Origin: Clostridiales bacterium
GTDB lineage: Bacteria > Bacillota > Clostridia > Lachnospirales > Lachnospiraceae
DNA length: 20,358 nucleotides
Assembly: GCA_029267975.1 (NCBI GenBank)
Contig: JAJUHH010000009.1
Coordinates: 1 to 20,358, forward strand
Reading direction: 5' to 3'
The stretch's first letter is position 1, and every line of letters begins with the position of its first letter. Positions 1 through 6,771 of this stretch are shown one piece after another. The position numbers were made by a program, and so were the translations under genes. The notes beneath the pieces are model-generated. The model was given only the letters and a program-made list of their open reading frames with translations, searched no databases and was not told the origin of the DNA.

Positions 1-51
1 AGCATGCGGTTCATACCCGCAGTGTCGGCGGTTCAAATCCGTCCTTCGCTA
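1..51 (+). tRNA. tRNA-Met (elongator, anticodon CAT), 3' part
   Basis: The window opens inside a tRNA gene. The anticodon stem TGCGG/CCGCA (5-9 with 17-21) encloses the 7-nt loop TTCATAC with anticodon CAT at 12-14. A 5-nt variable loop follows at 22-26, then the T arm GGCGG/CCGTC (27-31 with 39-43) with loop TTCAAAT, the 3' acceptor strand at 44-50 and discriminator A51. CCA is not encoded. The anticodon stem lacks the three consecutive G:C pairs of initiator tRNA, and the GGTTCATACCCG stretch matches bacterial elongator tRNA-Met. The acceptor 5' strand and D arm lie outside the window. A tRNA-Met upstream of spoIIE is also, as I recall, the arrangement in B. subtilis. Confidence 0.93.
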
Positions 52-66
52 TTTATAAAGGGTTTT

Positions 67-90
67 ATTACCCTATTAATTACCCTATTA
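67..90. repeat. 12-bp perfect tandem repeat, two copies
   Basis: ATTACCCTATTA occurs twice without a gap (67-78 and 79-90) in the spacer between the tRNA 3' end and its terminator. It lies within the tRNA precursor trailer. No function is evident; replication slippage is the simple explanation. Other 12-nt-period repeats occur in the window at 6617-6652 and 11206-11241. Confidence 0.8.
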
Positions 91-104
91 TATGATATTA
101 TGGC

Positions 105-134
105 TGTCGTAGTTTTTAACTACGGCATTTTTTT
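105..134 (+). terminator. Intrinsic terminator of the tRNA unit
   Basis: A ten-pair stem with one G-T wobble (105-114 with 118-127) and a TTT loop is followed by a run of seven T (128-134). It separates the tRNA transcript from the spoIIE promoter region. Confidence 0.9.
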
Positions 135-194
135 ATCTTCCTAAACCACATTACCACCCTATATTCGGGAATATCACTTATTTGAAGGAATTCT

Positions 195-260
195 TGTCAA
201 AAAGTTTTTTAAATCCGCCCTGTTATTTTGACAAAGATTTCATATCCTCCTGCCTATAAT
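195..260 (+). promoter_or_regulatory. spoIIE promoter with 21-bp spacer and Spo0A boxes
   Basis: A perfect TTGACA (228-233) and a perfect TATAAT (255-260) are separated by 21 bp, too long for ordinary sigma-A use. Two Spo0A-box-like heptamers TGTCAAA flank or overlap the -35: one on the plus strand at 195-201, one on the minus strand at 227-233. Established knowledge: the B. subtilis spoIIE and spoIIG promoters are sigma-A promoters with 21-22-bp spacers that need Spo0A~P bound near the -35. The layout here is the same, so Spo0A activation is a strong inference. Transcription would start near 267. Confidence 0.82.
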
Positions 261-301
261 GAACAGCACAATGAATGATAGGACAGAGAAAGTGGAGAAA
301 A

Positions 302-339
302 GGGGGAAGTGCCTATACAAAGCATAGGTACGAAAGGAC
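302..339 (+). promoter_or_regulatory. spoIIE leader: ribosome site split from start by a hairpin
   Basis: A strong G-rich Shine-Dalgarno-like run (GGGGGAAG, 302-309) lies too far from the ATG at 340 to be used linearly. Between them TGCCTAT (310-316) pairs with ATAGGTA (324-330) around a 7-nt loop; folding would leave about 9 nt between the run and the start. The only closer candidate, AAAGGA at 333-338, sits one base from the ATG. Start-site use through the hairpin is inference. Confidence 0.45.
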
Positions 340-2619
340 ATGAAGAAGAGATCAATATTCATTCATATGATAGGTGTCTTGGTGGCAAGGACAGTATTCT
401 ATTCTATGAATCCCTTGGCAATCGGTTTTTTTGTAGCATCGATCGGGGCGGGGACCAAGGCAGGCTGGGCAATGATCGCAGCACTGATCGGAGTTGCTAG
501 CAGTATGAATACCACGGGTATTTTAAAATATTCTCTGACATTAATCACAACGGTAATTATATTAGAGTCACCGCTATTCAAGAAACACAGTATTCCTAAG
601 CCGCTTCTGTATGTGACGGGACCGGTGGTATTATGCCTGTTCTCTTTGATGGAGATTACAGCCGGGGGCCCGGTGGAGCACTATGTCATCATGGCTCTTT
701 TAGAGGGAACGATTGCCCTGGTTTCGGCTGGCATCTTCCGATATGGCATAGAGTATATCCTGCAGGGACAAAAGGGCATTCGGATGAGCAATGAGCAAAT
801 GGTCAGCATAGCGGTCATTGTAGCGGTTATGCTGTATTCTATTCCTAAGCTTGAGAGTATGTATCTGGCACCGATAGAGACGGTGGCATACTTTATTATT
901 TTATACTTTACTTATAAGTACGGTGCAGGACAGGGAACCATAACAGCAGCTGTATGTGGCTTTGTGCTCAGCCTTCGTGGGGCACCAGTGGAGGATATTG
1001 GTGCATTCACCATGATGGGTATTGCCGGAGCCTTATTTCGTGAGATGGGAAGGGTCCCTTGTGCTGTGGTATACCTGTTGGCAGCGGCTGGACTTGGTCT
1101 TGGGAATATTGGGCCTGTGCTTTCCCTAAAGGAAGTCGGGGCACTGGTTTCGGCAGTCATGGCATTTTTATTACTCCCGGGGAGTATCATTTACAAGGTT
1201 GACGCGGCGGGAGGAACCGGCAGGCAGGAGCAGCTTGCCAACCAGAATTTAAAAAATATCGCAAAGCTTCGGATGAAGATATTCTCGGAGTCCTTTCTGA
1301 AGCTGTCAAAGACACTGGATACCATAACCGAAAAGCAGACCAAGCTGAAGCAGAACGAGATCAACCGTATCTTTGAAGATATTTCAGAAAAGCTATGCCG
1401 TAACTGTGATCAATGCTCCTCCTGCTGGGAGCAGCGCTTTCAACAGACCTATCAGGCTGCCAGTATGATGTTTGAGGTCGCTGAGAGAAAGGGGATTATT
1501 CGCAGGGAGGATGTTCCGGAGAATTTCCTTGACAGCTGTATCTGTGTGGAGGATTTTATAACGGAGACAAACCGTGGGTTTGAGATTGCCAAACTTAATC
1601 ATATCTGGCAGAACAGGATCTCAGAGAGCAGGGAAGTAATTGCAGACCAGTTGAAGGAGGTGTCAAGTGTTATTCAGGACATCACCGGTGAGATCTATGA
1701 GGCGGCTCAGGCTTCCCGGGCAGAGGAGGAGAAGGTAATCAGAAGACTTCGCTGCGAGCATATCGTTGTGAAGGACATTACCATTCTGGAACGGGAGGAT
1801 AAGAGGAAGGAAATCTATATGAATGCTTACTGCAGGGGAGGACGCTGTATTACCGCCAAGGAAGCAGCTACCTATATCTCTGAGGCCTTAGGGCTCAAGG
1901 TACGGGCATCGGAGGCTTCCAAGAGCGTTATTGCCAGGGAGTGTGAGAATTATATCTTTGTAGAGGATACCAAGTTCAAAGTACTCACCGGAGTAGCCAG
2001 AGCCATGAAGGAGGATGTGTCCGGAGATAATTTCTCAATCCTGAAGCTGGAGAACGGGGAATTCATGCTTGCTCTGTCTGATGGTATGGGAACAGGCATG
2101 GAGGCCGGGGAAGAAAGCGAAACCGTCATGTCTTTGCTGGAGCAAATGATTGAAGCCGGCTTTAAGGCAGAGACCGCCATCAAGCTGATCAATTCCAGCC
2201 TTGTACTGAAATCGGATAAGCAAACCTTCTCTACCATTGATATCGGTATTATCAATCTCTTTACGGGTATGTGTGAGTTTATTAAGATCGGTGCTGCAGC
2301 TGCCTTTATTAAACGGGAGGATTGGGTGGAAACCATCACTTCTACTACCCTGCCCATAGGAATGTTCGGCAATGTGGATTATGATACTGTGACCAAGAAG
2401 CTCTATGAAGGAGATATTGTTGTACTGCTTACGGATGGGGTTCTGGACTGTATTGAAAGTGAGAATAAGGAGGCCTATCTTGCGGAGCTGATCATGGGAA
2501 TCAAGAGCTCCAATCCTCAGGAGATAGCAAACCGTATTCTGGATGCTACCCTCGCCCAGCGAAATTATATTCCTATGGATGATATGACGGTAATTACCGC
2601 CGGAATATGGTTAAAATAA
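340..2619 (+). CDS. spoIIE: Stage II sporulation protein E (PP2C-type phosphatase)
   Basis: Membrane serine phosphatase that dephosphorylates the anti-anti-sigma factor SpoIIAA, freeing sigma-F in the forespore; it also takes part in polar septation through FtsZ. Residues 1 to about 285 are a run of hydrophobic membrane segments. A linker/regulatory region follows with a Cys cluster (C353, C356, C359, C362, then W). The PP2C domain occupies about 545-759 with metal-binding Asp residues D563 (SGDNF), D581 (SDGMG), D699 (TDGV) and D747/D748 (MDDMT), spaced as in B. subtilis SpoIIE. At 759 residues it is shorter than the B. subtilis protein (about 827) because the cytoplasmic N-terminus before the first helix is almost absent. 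An in-frame TAG at 325-327 rules out a longer start. Driven by the promoter at 228-260. Identity is secure; the exact start is less so because the linear ribosome site is poor. Confidence 0.96.
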   Translation: MKKRSIFIHMIGVLVARTVFYSMNPLAIGFFVASIGAGTKAGWAMIAALIGVASSMNTTGILKYSLTLITTVIILESPLFKKHSIPKPLLYVTGPVVLCLFSLMEITAGGPVEHYVIMALLEGTIALVSAGIFRYGIEYILQGQKGIRMSNEQMVSIAVIVAVMLYSIPKLESMYLAPIETVAYFIILYFTYKYGAGQGTITAAVCGFVLSLRGAPVEDIGAFTMMGIAGALFREMGRVPCAVVYLLAAAGLGLGNIGPVLSLKEVGALVSAVMAFLLLPGSIIYKVDAAGGTGRQEQLANQNLKNIAKLRMKIFSESFLKLSKTLDTITEKQTKLKQNEINRIFEDISEKLCRNCDQCSSCWEQRFQQTYQAASMMFEVAERKGIIRREDVPENFLDSCICVEDFITETNRGFEIAKLNHIWQNRISESREVIADQLKEVSSVIQDITGEIYEAAQASRAEEEKVIRRLRCEHIVVKDITILEREDKRKEIYMNAYCRGGRCITAKEAATYISEALGLKVRASEASKSVIARECENYIFVEDTKFKVLTGVARAMKEDVSGDNFSILKLENGEFMLALSDGMGTGMEAGEESETVMSLLEQMIEAGFKAETAIKLINSSLVLKSDKQTFSTIDIGIINLFTGMCEFIKIGAAAAFIKREDWVETITSTTLPIGMFGNVDYDTVTKKLYEGDIVVLLTDGVLDCIESENKEAYLAELIMGIKSSNPQEIANRILDATLAQRNYIPMDDMTVITAGIWLK

Positions 2620-2630
2620 AAAGAGTAGTA

Positions 2631-2659
2631 TTGAAATCCTTTTGTAAAAAGTTTAGAAT
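2631..2659 (+). promoter_or_regulatory. Sigma-A promoter for tilS-hpt-ftsH
   Basis: TTGAAA (2631-2636) and TAGAAT (2654-2659) are separated by exactly 17 bp, each one mismatch from consensus. Predicted start is near 2666, giving a leader of about 26 nt before the tilS ATG. No terminator is visible after spoIIE, so spoIIE read-through could also contribute. Confidence 0.68.
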
Positions 2660-2691
2660 ATGCATAACATACCATAAGATTGGGATTTCAT

Positions 2692-4131
2692 ATGCTTAAC
2701 AAAATAATATCTTTTATCCAACAGAATAATTTATTAAGCCAGGGGGATAGCGTCGTCGCAGGGGTGTCCGGAGGCGCCGATTCTATCTGCCTTTTGCATG
2801 TGCTTCTGCGGCTGCGGGAAGAATATCACCTAAGACTGCACGTAGTTCATATCAATCATGGTCTTCGGGCTGAGGAGGCCGGACGGGATGAACAGTTTGT
2901 TGAGACCCTATGTAAATCCTTGCAAATTGAGTATGGCTGCTTTCATTACGATGTTGGGAGAATTGCCAGAGAAGAAGGGCTGTCGGAGGAAGAGGCAGGA
3001 CGTAAGGTCCGCTACCAGGCATTTGTGGACTATAGCCTTGCACATCAGTGCAATAAGCTGGCCATTGCCCATAATAAAAATGATAATGCTGAGACCTTTC
3101 TCTTTCATCTGTTTCGTGGCTCTGGTATCACGGGCCTGTCCGGCATAGAGGCAAGCAGACCGCTGCAGGAATCAAATACCAAGCTAACCCTGATACGGCC
3201 GCTCCTTTGTGTAACCAGGGAAGAGATCGAAGGATTTCTTGCCAGTGAAAATATTCCCTATATCATTGATTCCAGCAATTTGACCGATAAGTATAGCAGG
3301 AACAAGATTCGAAACAATATCCTAAATTATGCTTCTGCTGAGATTAATGTTCAAAGTGTTGGCAATATTATAGAAGCAGCGAATACATTAAAAGAGATAG
3401 GAGATTATCTGAATCAGAACATCAGACAGCGATACCGTTCCCTGGTGATGGAGGAAGAGTATAGCTTTAGGATCAGTGCAGATGACCTTGCCGGAGAGCA
3501 TATTGTCATCCGGAAGGGCCTGGTCAGGTTAATTCTTGAGAAGCTTGCAGGGCAGAGCAAGGATCTGGAAGCAAAGCATGTGGAAGCGGCATTATCCCTT
3601 CTTACGAAACAGGTGGGAAAGCAGGTGCATATACCCTATGGCATCATCGCCGAGAGGGAATATAATGATATTAAATTCTACCGCAAAAGCTATGAAAAAG
3701 CTGATTTGAATCCTTTTCAACCGGTGGAGCTTCAGATTCCCGGGAGGACGGAGCTTCCTCATTGCAGAACGGCTGTACTGACAGAGCTATTTGATTATAA
3801 AAAAAGTGAATGCATCCCGAAAAGTCACTATACGAAATGGTTTGATTATGATAAAATAGAGAATGCTGTTCAGATAAGGACCAGAAAAGAAGGAGACTTT
3901 ATTCAAATCAATGCCCTGGGAGGTCGAAAAAAGTTAAAGGATTACTTTATTGATCAGAAAGTACCACGGAAGATTCGAGATAATCAACTTCTAATTACCG
4001 ATGGCAGCCATGTTATGTGGATCCCTGACTCAGGAAACCGAATGAGTGAAAGGTATAAAGTAACTGGCAGCACAAAAAAAATACTATCGATGAGTTTAAT
4101 TGATATGGAGGAAATGAAGAATGAAAGATAA
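2692..4131 (+). CDS. tilS: tRNA(Ile)-lysidine synthase
   Basis: Uses ATP and lysine to convert the wobble cytidine of tRNA-Ile(CAU) to lysidine, so that it reads AUA instead of AUG; essential for decoding in most bacteria. The N-terminal PP-loop ATPase motif SGGADS is at residues 26-31, followed by INHGLR, the HNKNDNAETF segment, and the DSSN..YSRNKIRN region typical of the family; substrate-recognition domains fill the C-terminal half. Length is 479 residues, close to B. subtilis TilS. I chose the ATG at 2692 (MLNKI) over a TTG at 2680; the ribosome site is weak (GGGAT at 2682-2686) and falls in an inverted repeat (2632-2639 with 2683-2690). It overlaps hpt by 11 bp, so the two are co-translated. 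The tilS-hpt-ftsH order is conserved in Firmicutes. Confidence 0.95.
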   Translation: MLNKIISFIQQNNLLSQGDSVVAGVSGGADSICLLHVLLRLREEYHLRLHVVHINHGLRAEEAGRDEQFVETLCKSLQIEYGCFHYDVGRIAREEGLSEEEAGRKVRYQAFVDYSLAHQCNKLAIAHNKNDNAETFLFHLFRGSGITGLSGIEASRPLQESNTKLTLIRPLLCVTREEIEGFLASENIPYIIDSSNLTDKYSRNKIRNNILNYASAEINVQSVGNIIEAANTLKEIGDYLNQNIRQRYRSLVMEEEYSFRISADDLAGEHIVIRKGLVRLILEKLAGQSKDLEAKHVEAALSLLTKQVGKQVHIPYGIIAEREYNDIKFYRKSYEKADLNPFQPVELQIPGRTELPHCRTAVLTELFDYKKSECIPKSHYTKWFDYDKIENAVQIRTRKEGDFIQINALGGRKKLKDYFIDQKVPRKIRDNQLLITDGSHVMWIPDSGNRMSERYKVTGSTKKILSMSLIDMEEMKNER

Positions 4132-4642
4132 AGTCAGAGTTATGATATCCGAGGATAGTGTAAATAAAAGAATACACGAGTTGGCAGATCAAATCAGCAA
4201 GGATTATGCAGGGGAGACAGTTCACCTGATCTGTATCTTAAAGGGAAGTGTATTCTTTAGTTGTGATTTGGCAAAGAGATTGACAATTCCGGTTACCATG
4301 GATTTTATGTCAGTATCCAGTTATGGCAGTGAGACAGTCAGCTCAGGAAGAGTTCGTATTCTGAAGGATCTGGATGAATCAATTCAGGGTAGGAATGTTC
4401 TGATCGTGGAAGATATCATTGATTCTGGAAGGACACTGTCCTATCTGAAGGAGCTTCTTGGTGCACGTGCTCCCAAGAGCCTCCATATCTGTACCTTACT
4501 TGATAAGCCGGACAGAAGAGAAATGGATGTTAATGTTAAGTATGTCGGTTTTGTTATACCGGATGAATTTGTGGTTGGTTATGGTCTGGATTATGACCAG
4601 TATTACAGAAACCTTCCTTATGTCGGTGTGGTTGAGAATTAG
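4121..4642 (+). CDS. hpt: Hypoxanthine phosphoribosyltransferase
   Basis: Purine salvage enzyme in the cytoplasm: transfers phosphoribose from PRPP to hypoxanthine (usually also guanine) to make IMP or GMP. At 173 residues it has the normal length. The PRPP-binding motif is VLIVEDIIDSGRTL, with acidic pair E97-D98 and D101. The ILKGSVFF loop near residues 39-46 and the late VGYGLDYD segment are also family hallmarks. The start ATG overlaps the end of tilS, with ribosome site GGAGG at 4108-4112. In B. subtilis TilS and HprT are reported to form a complex that stimulates ftsH transcription, so the conserved order may be functional; that this holds here is inference. Confidence 0.95.
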   Translation: MKDKVRVMISEDSVNKRIHELADQISKDYAGETVHLICILKGSVFFSCDLAKRLTIPVTMDFMSVSSYGSETVSSGRVRILKDLDESIQGRNVLIVEDIIDSGRTLSYLKELLGARAPKSLHICTLLDKPDRREMDVNVKYVGFVIPDEFVVGYGLDYDQYYRNLPYVGVVEN

Positions 4643-4711
4643 TCGCGAAAGCATTGATCTGATAGATTCATAAAGGAATGGAATAATGATAGATATAAAG
4701 GAGGTTGTTCA

Positions 4712-6562
4712 GTGAGAAAACAGATGAAAGGATATGGCTGGTATATCATCATTCTGCTTATTGTGATAGTAACATTTTATTTTTCCAATAACATAGAGCT
4801 AAGGGATCAGAATGAGTATTCCTACAAGCAGTTCATCAGTGACATGGAAAATGGTCAGATTGACTATATCGATATCTATCCGAACGAAGACGGACCGACT
4901 ACCGGTGAGGTGGTTGTTTCAACCAAGGACGGAGATGAAAAATCTTTCTATTGGTCTGATATCGTAAGTATCGAGAAAATGGCATTTGAGAAGGACATCA
5001 TATCGAATACTCATGCAATTTCAAAGCCAAGCTGGTTTTTAACTTCGGTGTTGCCTTATATTCTGGTGTTTATCATAATCATCGTACTATTCTCCTTCCT
5101 GTCCAATCAGGCTTCGGTGGGTGGAGGCAACAGTAAGGTCATGAATTTTGGTAAGAGCAGAGCGAAGATGACCACGGAAGAGAATAAGACCACCACTTTT
5201 AAGAATGTAGCAGGACTGGATGAAGAAAAGGATGAATTGAAGGAGATTGTAGATTTCTTAAAGTCCCCCAAGAAATACATTCAGGTAGGAGCAAGAATCC
5301 CAAAGGGCGTTCTCTTAGTAGGACCTCCCGGAACAGGTAAAACCTTATTAGCCAAGGCCGTAGCCGGTGAAGCAGGGGTACCCTTCTTTTCCATCTCCGG
5401 TTCTGACTTTGTAGAAATGTTTGTTGGTGTTGGTGCTTCCAGAGTAAGAGATTTATTTGAAGAAGCAAAGAAAAATTCACCCTGTATCGTATTTATTGAT
5501 GAAATTGATGCAGTTGCCAGACGCAGAGGTACCGGTATGGGCGGTGGCCATGACGAGAGAGAGCAGACCCTGAACCAGTTGCTGGTTGAAATGGATGGCT
5601 TTGGTGTCAATGAGGGTATCATTGTAATGGCGGCTACCAACCGTGTGGATATTCTGGACCCTGCAATCCTGCGTCCGGGCCGCTTTGACCGTAAGGTTAC
5701 TGTCGGACGTCCCGATGTGAAGGGCAGGGAAGAAATCCTGCAGGTACACGCCAAGGGTAAACCCCTGGGTGATGATGTAGACTTAAAGCAGGTAGCACAG
5801 ACCACAGCAGGCTTTACCGGTGCGGATCTGGAGAACCTCCTGAATGAGGCTGCAATTGGTGCTGCCAGAGAAAACAGAAGCTATATTAACAGCGAAGATA
5901 TTAAGAAATCCTTTATTAAAGTTGGTATTGGTACAGAGAAGAAGAGTAAGGTCATCACTGAGAAGGAGAAGCGTATTACAGCTTACCATGAAGCAGGCCA
6001 TGCGATTTTATTCCACGTCCTTCCTGATGTGGGTCCGGTCTATACCATCTCCATCATCCCTACCGGCAATGGTGCTGCAGGCTTTACCATGCCTTTACCG
6101 GAGAAGGATGAGATGTTTAATACCAAGGGCAGAATGAAGCAGGAGATCATTGTTGACCTGGCCGGAAGAGCTGCGGAGGAGCTGATCTTCGAGGATGTTA
6201 CAACCGGCGCATCCCAGGATATTAAGGTTGCCACCAAGACTGCCAGAGCTATGATCACCCGTTACGGCTTCTCTGATGTCATCGGTATGGTAAACTATGA
6301 CAGCGATGATGATGAGGTGTTCATCGGCAGAGATCTGGCCCATACCAGAAGCTACAGCGAGAACATCGCAAACCGCATTGATGATGAAGTGAAAGCAATC
6401 ATTGATGAATGCTATCAGGAAGCAAAGCGTATTCTGACCGAGAATCGTGATGTACTGGAGGCGTGCGCAAATCTTCTGATTGAGAAGGAAAGAATTACAA
6501 GAGAAGAATTTGAGGCGTTATTTGCAGCAAAGCAGCTGACTGAACCTGCGGCAAATATATAA
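4712..6562 (+). CDS. ftsH: ATP-dependent zinc metalloprotease FtsH
   Basis: Membrane-anchored AAA+ protease that degrades misassembled membrane proteins and selected regulators as a hexamer. Two membrane helices (about residues 8-26 and 108-131) flank an extracytoplasmic domain. The AAA module has Walker A GPPGTGKT (204-211), Walker B IVFIDEID and the second region of homology with RPGRFDR. The M41 peptidase domain carries the zinc site HEAGH at 426-430. GTG start at 4712 follows a near-perfect AAGGAGG (4698-4704) with 7-nt spacing. Length 616 is usual for the group, but the C-terminus is short, ending EPAANI, and the codons just after the stop would encode a Glu/Gln-rich tail (see findings). 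Last gene of the tilS block, followed by a terminator. Confidence 0.97.
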   Translation: MRKQMKGYGWYIIILLIVIVTFYFSNNIELRDQNEYSYKQFISDMENGQIDYIDIYPNEDGPTTGEVVVSTKDGDEKSFYWSDIVSIEKMAFEKDIISNTHAISKPSWFLTSVLPYILVFIIIIVLFSFLSNQASVGGGNSKVMNFGKSRAKMTTEENKTTTFKNVAGLDEEKDELKEIVDFLKSPKKYIQVGARIPKGVLLVGPPGTGKTLLAKAVAGEAGVPFFSISGSDFVEMFVGVGASRVRDLFEEAKKNSPCIVFIDEIDAVARRRGTGMGGGHDEREQTLNQLLVEMDGFGVNEGIIVMAATNRVDILDPAILRPGRFDRKVTVGRPDVKGREEILQVHAKGKPLGDDVDLKQVAQTTAGFTGADLENLLNEAAIGAARENRSYINSEDIKKSFIKVGIGTEKKSKVITEKEKRITAYHEAGHAILFHVLPDVGPVYTISIIPTGNGAAGFTMPLPEKDEMFNTKGRMKQEIIVDLAGRAAEELIFEDVTTGASQDIKVATKTARAMITRYGFSDVIGMVNYDSDDDEVFIGRDLAHTRSYSENIANRIDDEVKAIIDECYQEAKRILTENRDVLEACANLLIEKERITREEFEALFAAKQLTEPAANI

Positions 6563-6616
6563 TTGGAGCAAGAACAGTCTGAGAAGCAAGAACAGGCTGT
6601 GTTATAAGATACAAGA

Positions 6617-6652
6617 GTAAGAAAGAGAGTAAGAATAAGTGTAAGAATAAAA
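6617..6652. repeat. 12-nt tandem repeat, three imperfect copies
   Basis: GTAAGAA begins at 6617, 6629 and 6641, an exact 12-nt period; the rest of each unit is purine-rich. Just upstream, AGCAAGAACAG occurs at 6567-6577 and 6585-6595 (18-nt period). The region lies between the ftsH stop and its terminator. No function is apparent. Confidence 0.7.
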
Positions 6653-6692
6653 GTGGTTCCAGTGGGGAAATACTAACTCTGGAACCACTTTT
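6649..6692 (+). terminator. Terminator after ftsH, possibly bidirectional
   Basis: A perfect 14-bp inverted repeat (6649-6662 with 6679-6692) encloses a 16-nt loop. Its ends are AAAA and TTTT, so it could stop transcription from either side. The T run is short (four). Confidence 0.82.
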
Positions 6693-6765
6693 GTGCACAG
6701 TGACGAAAAACCGGTGAAAAATTTGTAAAGTTTGTGCACACTTTTGTCGAATAACATGTTATACT
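6690..6765 (+). promoter_or_regulatory. Duplicated operator-like module and extended -10 promoter
   Basis: TTTGTGCACA occurs at 6690-6699 and 6731-6740, 41 bp apart (about four helical turns). Each copy contains the palindrome TGTGCACA and each is followed by a Spo0A-box-like heptamer: TGACGAA at 6701-6707 and TGTCGAA (perfect) at 6745-6751. Downstream is an extended -10, TG at 6757-6758 and TATACT at 6760-6765. A -35 is not clear; TTGTGC at 6732-6737 would give a 22-bp spacer, as in some Spo0A-dependent promoters. The first box lies upstream, the second within the spacer, so both activation and repression are possible. Start predicted near 6772. Confidence 0.5.
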
Positions 6766-6771
6766 TACTAT

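Noticed and set aside
1..51. tRNA with CAT anticodon as tRNA-Ile2, the substrate of the nearby TilS
   Set aside because: The anticodon loop and stem (GGTTCATACCCG) and the 3' end GCTA match elongator tRNA-Met, not tRNA-Ile(CAU). The 5' half is missing, so some doubt remains.
309..500. Small reading frame from GTG 309 with a G-rich site before it
   Set aside because: The G-rich run directly abuts the GTG, and most of the frame overlaps the start of spoIIE in another frame with no protein-like pattern.
2680..2691. TTG at 2680 as the tilS start
   Set aside because: It would give a four-residue extension that is not typical of the family and is only about 14 nt from the predicted transcription start; ATG 2692 fits better.
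5281..5805. 174-codon frame antisense to ftsH
   Set aside because: It mirrors the conserved AAA domain and has low-complexity Ser/Pro/Thr composition typical of an antisense shadow.
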